NCBI GenBank assembly: GCA_902542975.1
Contig: CACBWM010000001.1
Location: forward strand, 163,296 to 227,295
Length of the DNA: 64,000 bases
Direction of reading: 5' to 3'
Source: an uncultured Pelagibacteraceae bacterium
GTDB lineage: Bacteria; Pseudomonadota; Alphaproteobacteria; Pelagibacterales; Pelagibacteraceae
Below are positions 1 to 10,272 of this stretch, one piece after another. Positions within the stretch are counted from its first letter, which is position 1. Each line of letters opens with the position of its first letter. A program made the translations under genes and the position numbers. A model generated the notes under the pieces. The model saw only the letters and a program-made list of their open reading frames with translations, was not told where the DNA came from and ran no database searches.

Positions 1-2
1 AA

Positions 3-314
3 AGAATAAACAGGTCAATTGACGAAAGTTCTTATCTTCTTGGCTACTCTAAAATTAAAACTTTCTTAGGAATTCACGTTCCTTATTTAAAAAATTCTGT
101 TTTTCTAATAGGGATATTGATTACTATAGAGATAATAAAAGAATTACCTATAACTTTAATATTAAGACCATTTAACTTTGAAACTTTCGCTACAACAGCA
201 TATATTTTTGCATCTCAAGATCTTTTAGAAGCTGCAGCTGTTCCATCATTATTCTTGATATTAATTGCAAGTACATTTATTTTGATTACATCTAGATTTA
301 TTTTAAAAGACTAA
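3..314 (+). CDS. ABC transporter permease, C-terminal part (Fe3+/thiamine-type inner membrane component), truncated by window start
   Basis: Frame 3 is open from the window edge (RINRSIDESSYLLGYSKIKTFLGIHVPYLKNS...ELPITLILRPFNFETFATTAYIFASQDLLEAAAVPSLFLI...), typical permease C-terminus; abuts the ATPase gene. Confidence 0.8.
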   Translation, partial: RINRSIDESSYLLGYSKIKTFLGIHVPYLKNSVFLIGILITIEIIKELPITLILRPFNFETFATTAYIFASQDLLEAAAVPSLFLILIASTFILITSRFILKD

Positions 315-1369
315 TGACTGATAATTTTTTTGAAATTGATAATGTTTCCTTTGCTGCGGGTGGGAAAAACAAGGTTAATAATGTTACCTTAAAAATTAAA
401 AATGAAGGTGAAATTATATGTTTACTTGGACCTTCTGGCATAGGCAAAACTACAATACTAAGAACTATTGCAGGTCTAGAAAAAATTAATAAAGGTAAAA
501 TTAATCTAAAAGGCAGAACACTTTCATCTCAAAACATTCATATTGAACCAGAAAATCGTAATATTGCTCTATCATTTCAAGAGAACAGTTTATTTCCTCA
601 TTATAATATAGAAAAAAATATTAATCTTGGCTCTGATAGAGTAAAAAATGAAAAGAAAATAGAAACAAAAGAAATAATTAATTTTTTAAATTTAAATAAA
701 ATATTAAATAAATTTCCCCATGAGATCAGTGCGGGCGAAGCTCAAAGAGCATCTTTAGCTAGATCTTTAGTTTCTCAACCAGACTTATTAATGTTGGATG
801 AGCCACTATCTAATGTAGATCAAAGTTTTAAAGAGGAAATCCAAGTTGAATTAAAGCAAATTTTAACCAATTCTAAAATAACAACAATAATTGTAACTCA
901 CGACTCATATGAAGCTTTTTATTTAGGTAGTAAATGTGGAATAATTTTAGATGGAGAATTAAAGCAGTATGACGATCCATACAATGTTTATCATTTACCA
1001 AATTCATTAGAAGTAGTTAATTTTTTAAATAGAGGTACTTTAATACCGGCAGAAGTTACCAGTCCGAAAAGTCTTGAAAATGAGGATTTAGGTACAATAA
1101 CTGGAAATTTCGCTAGACCGTTCCCAATAGGATCTAAAGTGAAACTTTTAATACAGCCAGAAGACTTACAACATGATGATGCGAGCAATCTAAAACTTGA
1201 AGTGGTAGATAGAAAATTCAGAGGATCAAATTTTATTTATACATTAAAAACATTAAGTAATAAATTAATACCAGTTTTTGTGCATTCTCATCATATTCAT
1301 CAACATGAAGTCGATGAAAAATTTGGTATAAAAAGACCCATCCATATCGATCATATTGTTTGCTTTTAA
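314..1369 (+). CDS. ABC transporter ATP-binding protein (Fe3+-type)
   Basis: Walker A GPSGIGKTT, signature SAGEAQRASLARSL, Walker B LLMLDEPLS, H-loop VTHD; C-terminal TOBE-like region. Confidence 0.9.
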   Translation: MTDNFFEIDNVSFAAGGKNKVNNVTLKIKNEGEIICLLGPSGIGKTTILRTIAGLEKINKGKINLKGRTLSSQNIHIEPENRNIALSFQENSLFPHYNIEKNINLGSDRVKNEKKIETKEIINFLNLNKILNKFPHEISAGEAQRASLARSLVSQPDLLMLDEPLSNVDQSFKEEIQVELKQILTNSKITTIIVTHDSYEAFYLGSKCGIILDGELKQYDDPYNVYHLPNSLEVVNFLNRGTLIPAEVTSPKSLENEDLGTITGNFARPFPIGSKVKLLIQPEDLQHDDASNLKLEVVDRKFRGSNFIYTLKTLSNKLIPVFVHSHHIHQHEVDEKFGIKRPIHIDHIVCF

Positions 1370-1395
1370 ATTTAATTATATAAATCCAAATATGT

Positions 1396-3834
1396 ATGAA
1401 AGAGTTACCTAAAAGTACTAAGGTAGTTGTTATAGGCGGTGGTGTTGCTGGAACATCATGCGCTTATCATCTGGCAAAATTTGGATGGAAAGATGTTGTT
1501 TTGCTTGAAAGAGATTTACTTACTTCAGGAACTACTTGGCATGCAGCAGGTCTTCTAGGTCAATTAGGTGCATCATCAACAATTACAAAAATTAGAAAAT
1601 ATTCTTTAGATCTTTATAAAGATTTAGAAAAGACTACAGGTCTATCAACTGGAATGAAGCAAAATGGTGCAATCACAGTTGCATCTACCAAAGAAAGAAT
1701 GCAAGAACTACTAAGACAAGCAACAACTGCTCAATTATCAGATGTTGAAGTAGAGGTTCTTAATAAAAAACGTTTAAAGGAATTGTATCCCGTATTACAA
1801 ATTGAAGATATTGTAGGTGGTGTTTACATGCCGAAAGATGGTCAAGCAGATCCTGTTGGAGTAACTAATGTTCTTGCAAAAGCTGCAAGAATGGAGGGTG
1901 CAAAGATTTTTGAAAAAACCCCCGTAAAAAAAATTTTAATCAAGAATTCAAGAATAAGAGGGGTAGAAACTGATGCAGGTATTATAGATTGTGAATACGT
2001 CGTTATGGCAACAGGAATGTGGTCAAGACAATTAGGTGAAGAAATAAATGTAAGTGTACCTTTATATCCAAACGAACATTTTTATATCATTACAGAACCA
2101 ATAAAAGACTTACCTCAAAATCTTCCAGTATTAAGAGATTATAATGCTTGTTTATATTTAAAAGAAGACGCTGGAAAGATGCTTGTAGGTATTTTTGAAC
2201 CTAAGGCAAAACCGGCATTTAAAGAAACAGGAAGAGTTCCAGATAATTTTTCATTTGGTGAACTACCAGATGATTTTGATCACTTTGAACCTTACTTAGA
2301 AAAATCATTTCATAGATTACCAATGTTAGAAAGTGCAGGAATAAGAAAATTTTTCTCAGGTCCAGAGTCTTTTACTCCAGATACTCAGTATTTATTAGGT
2401 GAAACTCCTGAAGTTAAAAATTTATATACATGCTGTGGCTTTAATAGCATAGGAATTGCTAGCTCAGGAGGAGCGGGTAGAGTTACTGCTGAATGGATGA
2501 TGAATGGACATATTAATGAAGATTTATTTTCAGTGGATATTAAAAGGTTTCAAAAATTCCACTCATCGAAAAACTTTATTATGGAAAGGGTAACAGAAAC
2601 ACTTGGTGATCTGTATGGAATGCATTGGCCTTATAAACAACCAAATACGTCAAGAAATCAAAAGCTTTTACCTTATCACGAGGAATTAGAAAATGCTGGA
2701 GCTTGTTTTGGAGTCACAGGAGGATTTGAAAGACCAATGTGGTATTCGTTGAATGGTAAGGAGCCTAAATACGAATATAGTTTTAATTATCAAAATTGGT
2801 ATCCATCAGCAAAACACGAGACTTTAAATGCTAGGAAGAATGTTGGTTTATTTGATTTTTCAACATTTTCAAAATTTGATTTGAAGGGTGAAAAAACCCA
2901 TCAAGAATTACAAAAGTTATGTACTGCAAATATTAAAAATGAAATTGGAAAAACAACTTACACTCATATGCTAAATGAAGATGGGGGAATAGAAACAGAT
3001 TTAACTGTTGTATGTATGGATAAAAACTTTTTTAGAGTTGTAAGCTCTGCAGCTACAAGAGAACACGATAAATACCATATCTTAAAGTATTTAGATGAAG
3101 ATGTATCTTTTAAAGATGTAACAGAGGATATTTGTTGTCTAGGACTATTTGGTCCAAAGAGTAGAGAGATGATTTCGAAAATAAGCAATGATGATTTTAG
3201 TAACGATAAATTTAAGTTCGGAACAGGAAAGTTCATAATGATAAATGGTGTTAAAGTTTGGGCTCAACGACTTTCTTACGTTGGTGAATTAGGGTTTGAG
3301 CTTTACATTGACTCAAGTTTAGCTAAGGACTTATATGAAATTCTGATTAATGAAGGGAAAAACTTTGAACTATCTCATTGTGGAATGCATGCAATGGATA
3401 TTATGAGAATGGAAAGTGGATTTGTTCACTGGGGGCATGATATTTCACCAGAAGAAAATCAGTATCAAGCAGGTTTAAATTTTGCAATTAGTTATAAGAA
3501 AAATGTAAACTTTATTGGAAAAGATGCTCTATTAAAAATTAAAGACCAAAAATTAGATAAGAGAATGATGATGTTTACTCTTAAAGACAGCAAACCTGGT
3601 GAGCCACTTTTACTACACGAAGAACCTATTTATATGGATGATAAAATTATTGGTAGAACAACTTCAGGAAATTATTCTTTTTGTTATGATAAAAACCTTT
3701 CATTTGGATATGTCAATTCTGGAAATACAGTTGAAACATTAAAAGACAAAAATATATATATCGAAATTGAAAAACAAAAATATCCAGTTGAAGTGTTGGA
3801 AAAACCTTTAAACAATAAAGATTTTAAGAACTAA
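1396..3834 (+). CDS. FAD-dependent dimethylglycine/sarcosine dehydrogenase-like protein fused to a GcvT-type aminomethyltransferase domain
   Basis: N-terminal VVVIGGGVAGTSCAYHLAKFG FAD motif, TTWHAAGLLGQL; C-terminal GcvT-like region (YVGELGFELYI, GMHAMDIMRMESG). Confidence 0.9.
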   Translation: MKELPKSTKVVVIGGGVAGTSCAYHLAKFGWKDVVLLERDLLTSGTTWHAAGLLGQLGASSTITKIRKYSLDLYKDLEKTTGLSTGMKQNGAITVASTKERMQELLRQATTAQLSDVEVEVLNKKRLKELYPVLQIEDIVGGVYMPKDGQADPVGVTNVLAKAARMEGAKIFEKTPVKKILIKNSRIRGVETDAGIIDCEYVVMATGMWSRQLGEEINVSVPLYPNEHFYIITEPIKDLPQNLPVLRDYNACLYLKEDAGKMLVGIFEPKAKPAFKETGRVPDNFSFGELPDDFDHFEPYLEKSFHRLPMLESAGIRKFFSGPESFTPDTQYLLGETPEVKNLYTCCGFNSIGIASSGGAGRVTAEWMMNGHINEDLFSVDIKRFQKFHSSKNFIMERVTETLGDLYGMHWPYKQPNTSRNQKLLPYHEELENAGACFGVTGGFERPMWYSLNGKEPKYEYSFNYQNWYPSAKHETLNARKNVGLFDFSTFSKFDLKGEKTHQELQKLCTANIKNEIGKTTYTHMLNEDGGIETDLTVVCMDKNFFRVVSSAATREHDKYHILKYLDEDVSFKDVTEDICCLGLFGPKSREMISKISNDDFSNDKFKFGTGKFIMINGVKVWAQRLSYVGELGFELYIDSSLAKDLYEILINEGKNFELSHCGMHAMDIMRMESGFVHWGHDISPEENQYQAGLNFAISYKKNVNFIGKDALLKIKDQKLDKRMMMFTLKDSKPGEPLLLHEEPIYMDDKIIGRTTSGNYSFCYDKNLSFGYVNSGNTVETLKDKNIYIEIEKQKYPVEVLEKPLNNKDFKN

Positions 3835-4705
3835 TTTTCTTTTTTCTACTTTCAGCTTGAACAAATAAAACTCCAAAAACAATTATTCCAATAACTCCAA
3901 AAGTTTTATTAAAATCAAAAGGAACTCCAAATATGTAAAAATTTATTAATGTTGACCAAATTAATTGTGAATATTGAAAATTAGTTACAAAAGATAAATT
4001 TGATAGTTGAATTGCAAATATAATTAAAAGGTGACTAGTAAAACCTAATACACCTAAAAATATCAACCAAACCCACAACCTTTTATGTTCAATAGGAGTC
4101 CAGTCTAACATTACATAAATAGAGAAAACAATAGCCCCCACAACAGCAGCATAAAATAACGCCACTAAAGGATCATTATTACCAGAAATAAATTTTGTAA
4201 AAAATTGATATAGAGCCCAACATACTGGTGGTACCAAAGGAAAAATTAAGTCTAAACTTAAAACTTTCATACTTGGACTCATTGAATAAATTATACACCC
4301 GAAGCTTAACAACATTAAAATTATACCTTTAGGAGAAAGAATATCTTTTAAAAACAATGCTGTTAAAATTGATACAATTAAAGGAGCTGAGAAGAAAACC
4401 ACATAAATATCCACAAGGTCAAATTTTTGTAAAGAATGAATGAAAAAAAAAGTAGCAAAAACCATTAATATAGATCTAATAATATTAATTTTAAAATTTC
4501 TTTTTAAATTTAATTTGGGTTTAAGTAATGCAAATAAAATTAAAATAATAATAAAGTGAAAAAAAAATCTGCCCCAAATTACTTGATTTAATGGCATTAA
4601 TGTTCCCAGATATTTTGCAGTAGAGTCTTGGCAAACTAAAATAAAAAATCCTGATATAGATAAAATTATAACTTTGGTAATAGATTTGTTTTTTATTAAA
4701 TTCAT
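3824..4705 (-). CDS. EamA/DMT-family transporter
   Basis: About 10 TM hydrophobic segments, DMT-like N-terminus (FILVCQDSTAKYLGTLMPLNQVIWGRFFFH). Confidence 0.85.
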   Translation of the reverse strand: MNLIKNKSITKVIILSISGFFILVCQDSTAKYLGTLMPLNQVIWGRFFFHFIIILILFALLKPKLNLKRNFKINIIRSILMVFATFFFIHSLQKFDLVDIYVVFFSAPLIVSILTALFLKDILSPKGIILMLLSFGCIIYSMSPSMKVLSLDLIFPLVPPVCWALYQFFTKFISGNNDPLVALFYAAVVGAIVFSIYVMLDWTPIEHKRLWVWLIFLGVLGFTSHLLIIFAIQLSNLSFVTNFQYSQLIWSTLINFYIFGVPFDFNKTFGVIGIIVFGVLFVQAESRKKKISS

Positions 4706-4720
4706 AATTTTGATTAAATT

Positions 4721-5794
4721 TTAGACTGAACTAAGATTATCTAAAATTTTTTTTGAACACTGTTCTGTATTACTAGACCCTTGAAGATCTTTTGTTCGAC
4801 TGTTTTTATCTTTAAGAGTTAATTCAATTGATTTTACTATTCTATCAGAAGCTTCTTTTTCACCTAAATAATCTAACATCATTGCAGCTGACCAAATTTG
4901 TCCTACTGGATTAGCTATTCCTTGGCCCGCAATATCTGGCGCAGATCCATGTACAGGTTCAAATAATGATGGATACTTATTCGTTGGATTTATATTTCCA
5001 GACGGTGCAATTCCAATTGTTCCAGTACAAGCCGGTCCTAGATCTGATAAAATATCTCCAAAAAGGTTTGATGCAACTATCACATCAAAACGTTCAGGAC
5101 TTAGAACAAATCTAGCAGCTAATATATCTATATGATATTGATCAGTTTCTACATCAGAATAATTCTTTTTATTCTCATTAAATCTCTCATCCCAATAAGG
5201 CATTGTAATTGATATTCCATTTGATTTTGTTGCACTTGTTAATTTTTTTCTTTTTCTTTTTTTAGCTAATTCAAAAGCAAATTGTTGAACTCTATCTATT
5301 CCATATTTTGACATTATTGTTTCTTGAATAACCACTTCTCTATCAGTTCCCTGATACATTCTTCCACCGACTGATGAATATTCTCCTTCAGTATTTTCTC
5401 TAACAATTATCATGTCAATATCACCAGGTTTTTTATTAGCCAATGGTGCATTTACACCTTCAAAAAGTTTTACAGGTCTTAAATTAATAAACTGATCAAA
5501 TTCTCTTCTAAATTTTAATAAAGAACCCCAAAGAGTTATATGATCTGGATACTTATCTGGCATACCAACTGCACCAAAGAAAATTGCATCGTGTTTATTT
5601 AATTTATCTTTCCAGTCATCTGGCATCATTTTTCCATGTTTTTCATAATAATCACATGATGCAAAATCATAATCTTCTATATTTAATTTGAATTGATGTT
5701 GTTGAGAAATTTCTTTTAATATTTTTTGTGCTTCGGGTACAACTTCTTTACCAATACCGTCACCAGCAATTGACGCTATAGAATATTCTTTCAT
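4721..5794 (-). CDS. Isocitrate/isopropylmalate dehydrogenase family, likely tartrate/D-malate dehydrogenase
   Basis: IAGDGIGKEVVPEA, VRENTEGEYSSVGGR, NLFGDILSDLGPA, FEPVHGSAPDIAGQGIANP motifs. Confidence 0.88.
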   Translation of the reverse strand: MKEYSIASIAGDGIGKEVVPEAQKILKEISQQHQFKLNIEDYDFASCDYYEKHGKMMPDDWKDKLNKHDAIFFGAVGMPDKYPDHITLWGSLLKFRREFDQFINLRPVKLFEGVNAPLANKKPGDIDMIIVRENTEGEYSSVGGRMYQGTDREVVIQETIMSKYGIDRVQQFAFELAKKRKRKKLTSATKSNGISITMPYWDERFNENKKNYSDVETDQYHIDILAARFVLSPERFDVIVASNLFGDILSDLGPACTGTIGIAPSGNINPTNKYPSLFEPVHGSAPDIAGQGIANPVGQIWSAAMMLDYLGEKEASDRIVKSIELTLKDKNSRTKDLQGSSNTEQCSKKILDNLSSV

Positions 5795-6847
5795 CTATTT
5801 GACAAATGTATCGTTAAATTGCTTTGTAACTCTTACAAAAGTAGTACATTTACTTAATTGTTTTAATGAGGGCGCTCCAACATATGTGCAACTACTTCTC
5901 ACACCACCTAAAATATTTAAAATTGTATCATTAATTTTACCACGGTACTTAACTCTTACTGTTCTACCTTCACTGCTTCTATAATCAGATAAACCACCAT
6001 AATGTTTTTTGTTAGCTGTTTCAGAACTTGATCCATAAAATTCAATATACTTTGAACCGTTAGATTTTACTAATTTTCCTTTACCTTCGTCATGACCTGC
6101 AAACATTCCTCCAAGCATAACAAAATCAGCTCCACCACCAAATGCTTTAGCAACATCACCTGGACATGTGCATCCACCATCTGCAATGATATGTGCACCC
6201 AATCCGTGAGCAGCATCAGCACATTCTATTACTGCACTTAACTGAGGATATCCAACTCCAGTTTGTATTCGTGTAGTACAGACACTTCCAGGTCCAATTC
6301 CAACTTTCACAATATCTGCTCCTGATAAAATTAATTCTTGAGTCATATCAGCAGTAACAACATTACCTGCTATGATTGTTTTCGTTGGATATTTATCTCT
6401 AACAGATTTTAAAAATTTACTAAAATGCTCTGAATAACCATTTGCAACGTCAATACAAATGAATTTAATGAAACTAAATTCTTTTAAAACTTTATCTAAA
6501 TTTTGAAAATCTTCTTTTTTTGTTCCAATACTTAAAGCTACATTTGGATATATTGATTTAATCTTTTTAAATTGTTTAATTTTTTTAACATCATGCTGTT
6601 TTGTTAAGCATGTAATCATTCCGTATTCAGATAATTTTTCTGCTACACCAAGTACGCCTACACCATCCATATTAGCAGCCATTATAGGAATTCCAGACCA
6701 TTCGTTTTTACTGTATTTAAAACGATAAGTTCTCTTTAAATTAACGTCTTTTCTACTTTTAAGAGTGCTTCTTTTTGGTCTGAAAAGTACGTCTGAATAA
6801 TCTAGTTTTAGCTCTTCTTCAATTCTCACAAAAATGAAGGTATACAT
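5795..6847 (-). CDS. guaC: GMP reductase (IMPDH/GMPR family)
   Basis: [70 protein letters not shown]. Start uncertain; an internal GTG near 6826 is possible. Confidence 0.88.
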   Translation of the reverse strand: MYTFIFVRIEEELKLDYSDVLFRPKRSTLKSRKDVNLKRTYRFKYSKNEWSGIPIMAANMDGVGVLGVAEKLSEYGMITCLTKQHDVKKIKQFKKIKSIYPNVALSIGTKKEDFQNLDKVLKEFSFIKFICIDVANGYSEHFSKFLKSVRDKYPTKTIIAGNVVTADMTQELILSGADIVKVGIGPGSVCTTRIQTGVGYPQLSAVIECADAAHGLGAHIIADGGCTCPGDVAKAFGGGADFVMLGGMFAGHDEGKGKLVKSNGSKYIEFYGSSSETANKKHYGGLSDYRSSEGRTVRVKYRGKINDTILNILGGVRSSCTYVGAPSLKQLSKCTTFVRVTKQFNDTFVK

Positions 6848-6951
6848 TCAATGAATAATAATTCAATTTAATAATTGACCTTATTAACGTTGTATTTGAA
6901 CAATTTTAAAATTACTGATTGAATTATAAAAATATAAATTAAATAAAATAA

Positions 6952-7827
6952 ATGTTTGAAGGTTTTAAGAGCAGATACGTAAAAGTAAAAAAAGGGAAAG
7001 TATTTTGCAAAGTTAAAGGAGACGGTCCACCTTTATTATTACTTCATGGTTACCCTCAAACACATTTAATGTGGCATAAAACAGCTCCTGAGTTATCAAA
7101 AAGCTTCACAGTCGTTGCAGCAGACCTTAGAGGTTATGGAAATAGTTTAGCACCACCTTCTGATAGTAAACATTTTAATTATTCAAAAAGAGAAATGGCA
7201 AGTGACATGAAACAAATGATGGTAAAATTAGGATATCCTAAATTTTTTGTTGCAGGTCATGATAGAGGTGGAAGAGTTGCTCATAGATTGGCAAGAGATC
7301 ACAGAAAAAACGTCCTTGCTCTTAGCGTTTTAGATATTTGTCCAACTTTAGATATGTATGAACTAACAACTAGAGATTTTGCAAAAGCTTACTTTCATTG
7401 GTTTTTCTTAATTCAACCAAAATGGTTACCAGAAAGAATGATAATGAGTGATCCAAGGAAATGGATGAAGTATTGCTTGGACAAATGGTCTGGCAATCAT
7501 AAGTTTGGAAAAGTTGAAGAGGGTTACTTAAAGTGCTTTAAGCAACCAAAGAGAATTCATGGATCATGTGAAGATTATAGAGCATCTGCTACTATTGATC
7601 TTGATCATGACAGATACGACCGAAAGAAAAAATTAAATATTCCTGTTCAAGTTTTATGGGGAAAAAATGGAGTTATAGGTAAACAATTTAAACCAATTAA
7701 AATTTGGCAAAAATATTCAAATAAAAAAGTTGTTGGAGTTGCTGTTAAATCTGGACATTTTATACCAGAGCAAAATCCCAAAGAAACAATTAAACAATTA
7801 AAAAGTTTCTTTTTAAAAAATGTTTAA
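6952..7827 (+). CDS. Alpha/beta hydrolase (haloacetate dehalogenase-like)
   Basis: LLLHGYPQTHLMWH, DLRGYGNS, nucleophile elbow VAGHDRGGRVAHRLA. Confidence 0.87.
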   Translation: MFEGFKSRYVKVKKGKVFCKVKGDGPPLLLLHGYPQTHLMWHKTAPELSKSFTVVAADLRGYGNSLAPPSDSKHFNYSKREMASDMKQMMVKLGYPKFFVAGHDRGGRVAHRLARDHRKNVLALSVLDICPTLDMYELTTRDFAKAYFHWFFLIQPKWLPERMIMSDPRKWMKYCLDKWSGNHKFGKVEEGYLKCFKQPKRIHGSCEDYRASATIDLDHDRYDRKKKLNIPVQVLWGKNGVIGKQFKPIKIWQKYSNKKVVGVAVKSGHFIPEQNPKETIKQLKSFFLKNV

Positions 7828-8608
7828 AGTAATTCCTAATAAAAAAAATATAGGCGCAGAATTAGTCTGTGATTTAAATAAAATTAATAATTCTACATTA
7901 AAAAAAATTAAAACTGCCTTATCAAAATATGGAATGATTTATTTTAGAAACCAAAAATTAAGCTCTGATCATTATGTAAAATTTGCAAAAAAATTTGGAA
8001 AACTAGCAAACTATCCAAGACTTAAAGGATTGAATAAAAAATATCCTCAAATAACTGTTGTTCAAAGAAAATCTACTGACAAAGGCCCTAGTTTTGGTGA
8101 GCAATTTCATACTGATTCAATTTATACTAAAAAACCACCTAGATTTACTATGTTGCTTTCTAAATTAGTTCCAAAAAAAGGTCAGGCAAACACAGATTTT
8201 TGTTCCCAATATTTAGCTTATGAAAAATTACCAGCTAATTTTAAAAGAAAGTTTAAAAATGAAAAATGTATATTTTCATCAGAAGGCCCTATTTCTGTAA
8301 CAAGATTAGAAAGAGAGAAAGAAAAGGGAAAAAAAGCTAAAGAACTTATTTCAAAGCATAAATTAATAAGAAAAATAAACAGTAAATACACTTTATATTG
8401 TAGTCCAGGACACTTTATTCGTTTTAATAATAGTAAAATTGATAAAAAATTAAAAACTTATCTTTTCAAACACCAATTAAAAAAAAGTTTTCAATACTCC
8501 TTAGAGTGGGAAAAGAACCAATTAGCTATTTGGGATAATAGATCTATGCTACATCAAGCAACGGCCTTTAAAGGTAATAGAATTATGCATAGAATTACTG
8601 TCCAATAA
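7820..8608 (+). CDS. TauD/TfdA-family Fe(II)/2-oxoglutarate dioxygenase
   Basis: GMIYFRNQKLS, FGEQFHTDSIY (HxD), LAIWDNRSMLHQAT C-terminal His motif. Confidence 0.88.
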   Translation: MFKVIPNKKNIGAELVCDLNKINNSTLKKIKTALSKYGMIYFRNQKLSSDHYVKFAKKFGKLANYPRLKGLNKKYPQITVVQRKSTDKGPSFGEQFHTDSIYTKKPPRFTMLLSKLVPKKGQANTDFCSQYLAYEKLPANFKRKFKNEKCIFSSEGPISVTRLEREKEKGKKAKELISKHKLIRKINSKYTLYCSPGHFIRFNNSKIDKKLKTYLFKHQLKKSFQYSLEWEKNQLAIWDNRSMLHQATAFKGNRIMHRITVQ

Positions 8609-9531
8609 TGTTTCAGGTATTTTTAGAATTAACTCCATTTATAGGAATTACTCTTATTGGTTATATTTTAGGATATATTAAAATATTTGATATACAAAAG
8701 GCTAGAATATTTAATTTATTTTCATTTTATATAGCTGTACCAGCTTTAATCATAAAACTAGTTGCGCAAAGTGACATTGGGGAAATAGACGTATCTCAAA
8801 TTTCATCATATTTTTTAATGCAGTTAACAAGCGGAATATTTGCTTTTTTATTAACTAAAAATACTTTTAAAAGATCAATACAGGAGTCTATTATTTGGGC
8901 TTTAACAGTTGCTTTATCCAATCACGTAATATTAGTTTTACCTATTGCTGAAATATTTTTTGCAGGAAGTACGATAACTCAAATATCAGGTATTATTTTA
9001 ATGGATAGTGTAGTTTTATTATCCATAGTGAGTTTCTTTTTAGAGCTTAATGTAAAAAAAAGAATTAAATTATTTCAGTTTTTAAAAAATTTAATATTAA
9101 ATCCTATGATATTAGCAATTTTAATTGGATTTATAATAAGAATTTCAAAGATCAATATAGACGAAACCCCATTTGAGTATATTCTTCAAAGATTGGCAGA
9201 GTGTGTGATGCCAGTTGGTTTATTTGCAATCGGTATTATTCTATCTTTTTATTCAAAAAAAGTTTTCAATAAATTAACAATCACAATTTCAATATTAAAA
9301 CTTATTATTTCACCACTGATTTTGCTGATTTTAGGTTACACATTCTTTAGCTTATCAAATCCAATTAATTTTGCCGGAGCCTTGTTGGTTAGCGTTGGTC
9401 CTTGCGGAGCCACCTCAATAGTTATGTGTTCTGCATATAATGTAAGTCCGGAAAATATCATTAAGGCAATATTTATCTCTACATTTGCTTCAATATTTAC
9501 CTTTTTATTTACTATAAATTTATTAAATTAA
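8608..9531 (+). CDS. AEC-family auxin-efflux-carrier-like permease
   Basis: 10-TM pattern; ITLIGYILGYIKIFD, FYIAVPALIIK and PCGATS motif. Confidence 0.8.
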   Translation: MFQVFLELTPFIGITLIGYILGYIKIFDIQKARIFNLFSFYIAVPALIIKLVAQSDIGEIDVSQISSYFLMQLTSGIFAFLLTKNTFKRSIQESIIWALTVALSNHVILVLPIAEIFFAGSTITQISGIILMDSVVLLSIVSFFLELNVKKRIKLFQFLKNLILNPMILAILIGFIIRISKINIDETPFEYILQRLAECVMPVGLFAIGIILSFYSKKVFNKLTITISILKLIISPLILLILGYTFFSLSNPINFAGALLVSVGPCGATSIVMCSAYNVSPENIIKAIFISTFASIFTFLFTINLLN

Positions 9532-9537
9532 TTAAAT

Positions 9538-9987
9538 ATGTTTAAAAAAATATTTAGCATTCTTTTCATTTTCTTTTTTTTATCCTCAATCTCAATAGCC
9601 AAAGATAAAATAGATGAAACCATTGATAAAACTACCGATTTTTTAAAATCTATATCTAAAAGAAGTTTAAATAAATCTCAAACAGCAGAATTTTTAAACA
9701 ACTATGCGATAACCCTACAAGATGAGCGAAATCAAGGTGAAGTGACTTATATCTTTGATGAAAAGAATTATAAAAGATATAAAGACGGAAAAGTTATTTC
9801 AGAAGATGGGTGGCGTTTTACAAATTTAGGAAAATTAAGAGTTTTTTCAGGTGATATTAAATTAACTTGGAAATTTAAACTTGATAAACAAAATGTAATA
9901 GTCATTAAGACTAAATTTCAACCAATAGGTAAAGAATATCCATTCACCTATCAACTAAAAGAAAAGTTTTTTGAAACAGTTAATTAA
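9538..9987 (+). CDS. Secreted/periplasmic protein of unknown function
   Basis: Signal peptide MFKKIFSILFIFFFLSSISIA|KDK; no family recognised. Confidence 0.6.
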   Translation: MFKKIFSILFIFFFLSSISIAKDKIDETIDKTTDFLKSISKRSLNKSQTAEFLNNYAITLQDERNQGEVTYIFDEKNYKRYKDGKVISEDGWRFTNLGKLRVFSGDIKLTWKFKLDKQNVIVIKTKFQPIGKEYPFTYQLKEKFFETVN

Positions 9988-10100
9988 TGTCAAAAAGATA
10001 TAGTGGAAAATCATTTAAAGACTCTAGCGTAATGAAAAAAGCCAAACTTTCTTTAAAGGAAAAAAGAAAGATTAAAAAAGATAAGAAAAAGAGTAAGTGA
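9987..10100 (+). CDS. Small Lys-rich protein, 37 aa (not in supplied ORF track)
   Basis: ATG overlaps preceding stop (TAATG); MSKRYSGKSFKDSSVMKKAKLSLKEKRKIKKDKKKSK, TGA at 10098-10100. Confidence 0.5.
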   Translation: MSKRYSGKSFKDSSVMKKAKLSLKEKRKIKKDKKKSK

Positions 10101-10151
10101 AATCTTGTTTGCATCAAAAAATAAAAGTAGTATAAACCAACAATTATTTAC

Positions 10152-10228
10152 GGCGGGGTAGCTCAGTTGGTTAGAGCGCGGGACTCATAAGCCCGAGGTC
10201 AGTGGTTCGATCCCACTTCCCGCTACCA
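10152..10228 (+). tRNA. tRNA with CAU anticodon (probably elongator Met; Ile2 not excluded)
   Basis: 77-nt cloverleaf including encoded CCA: acceptor GGCGGGG/UCCCGCU, D-arm GCUC/GAGC, anticodon loop CUCAUAA, T-arm AGUGG-UUCGAUC-CCACU. Confidence 0.95.
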
Positions 10229-10272
10229 TTTTTAGGCCTTTTAATCACTAAATATATCCTTATAAATTAACT

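Noticed and set aside
991-1188. Antisense ORF inside the ABC ATPase gene
   Set aside because: Lies entirely antisense to a well-supported gene; composition looks like a complement artefact. The same applies to 2964-3236(-), 14395-14802(-), 16457-16804(-), 27185-27457(-), 38417-38626(-), 42952-43149(-), 60630-60914(-).
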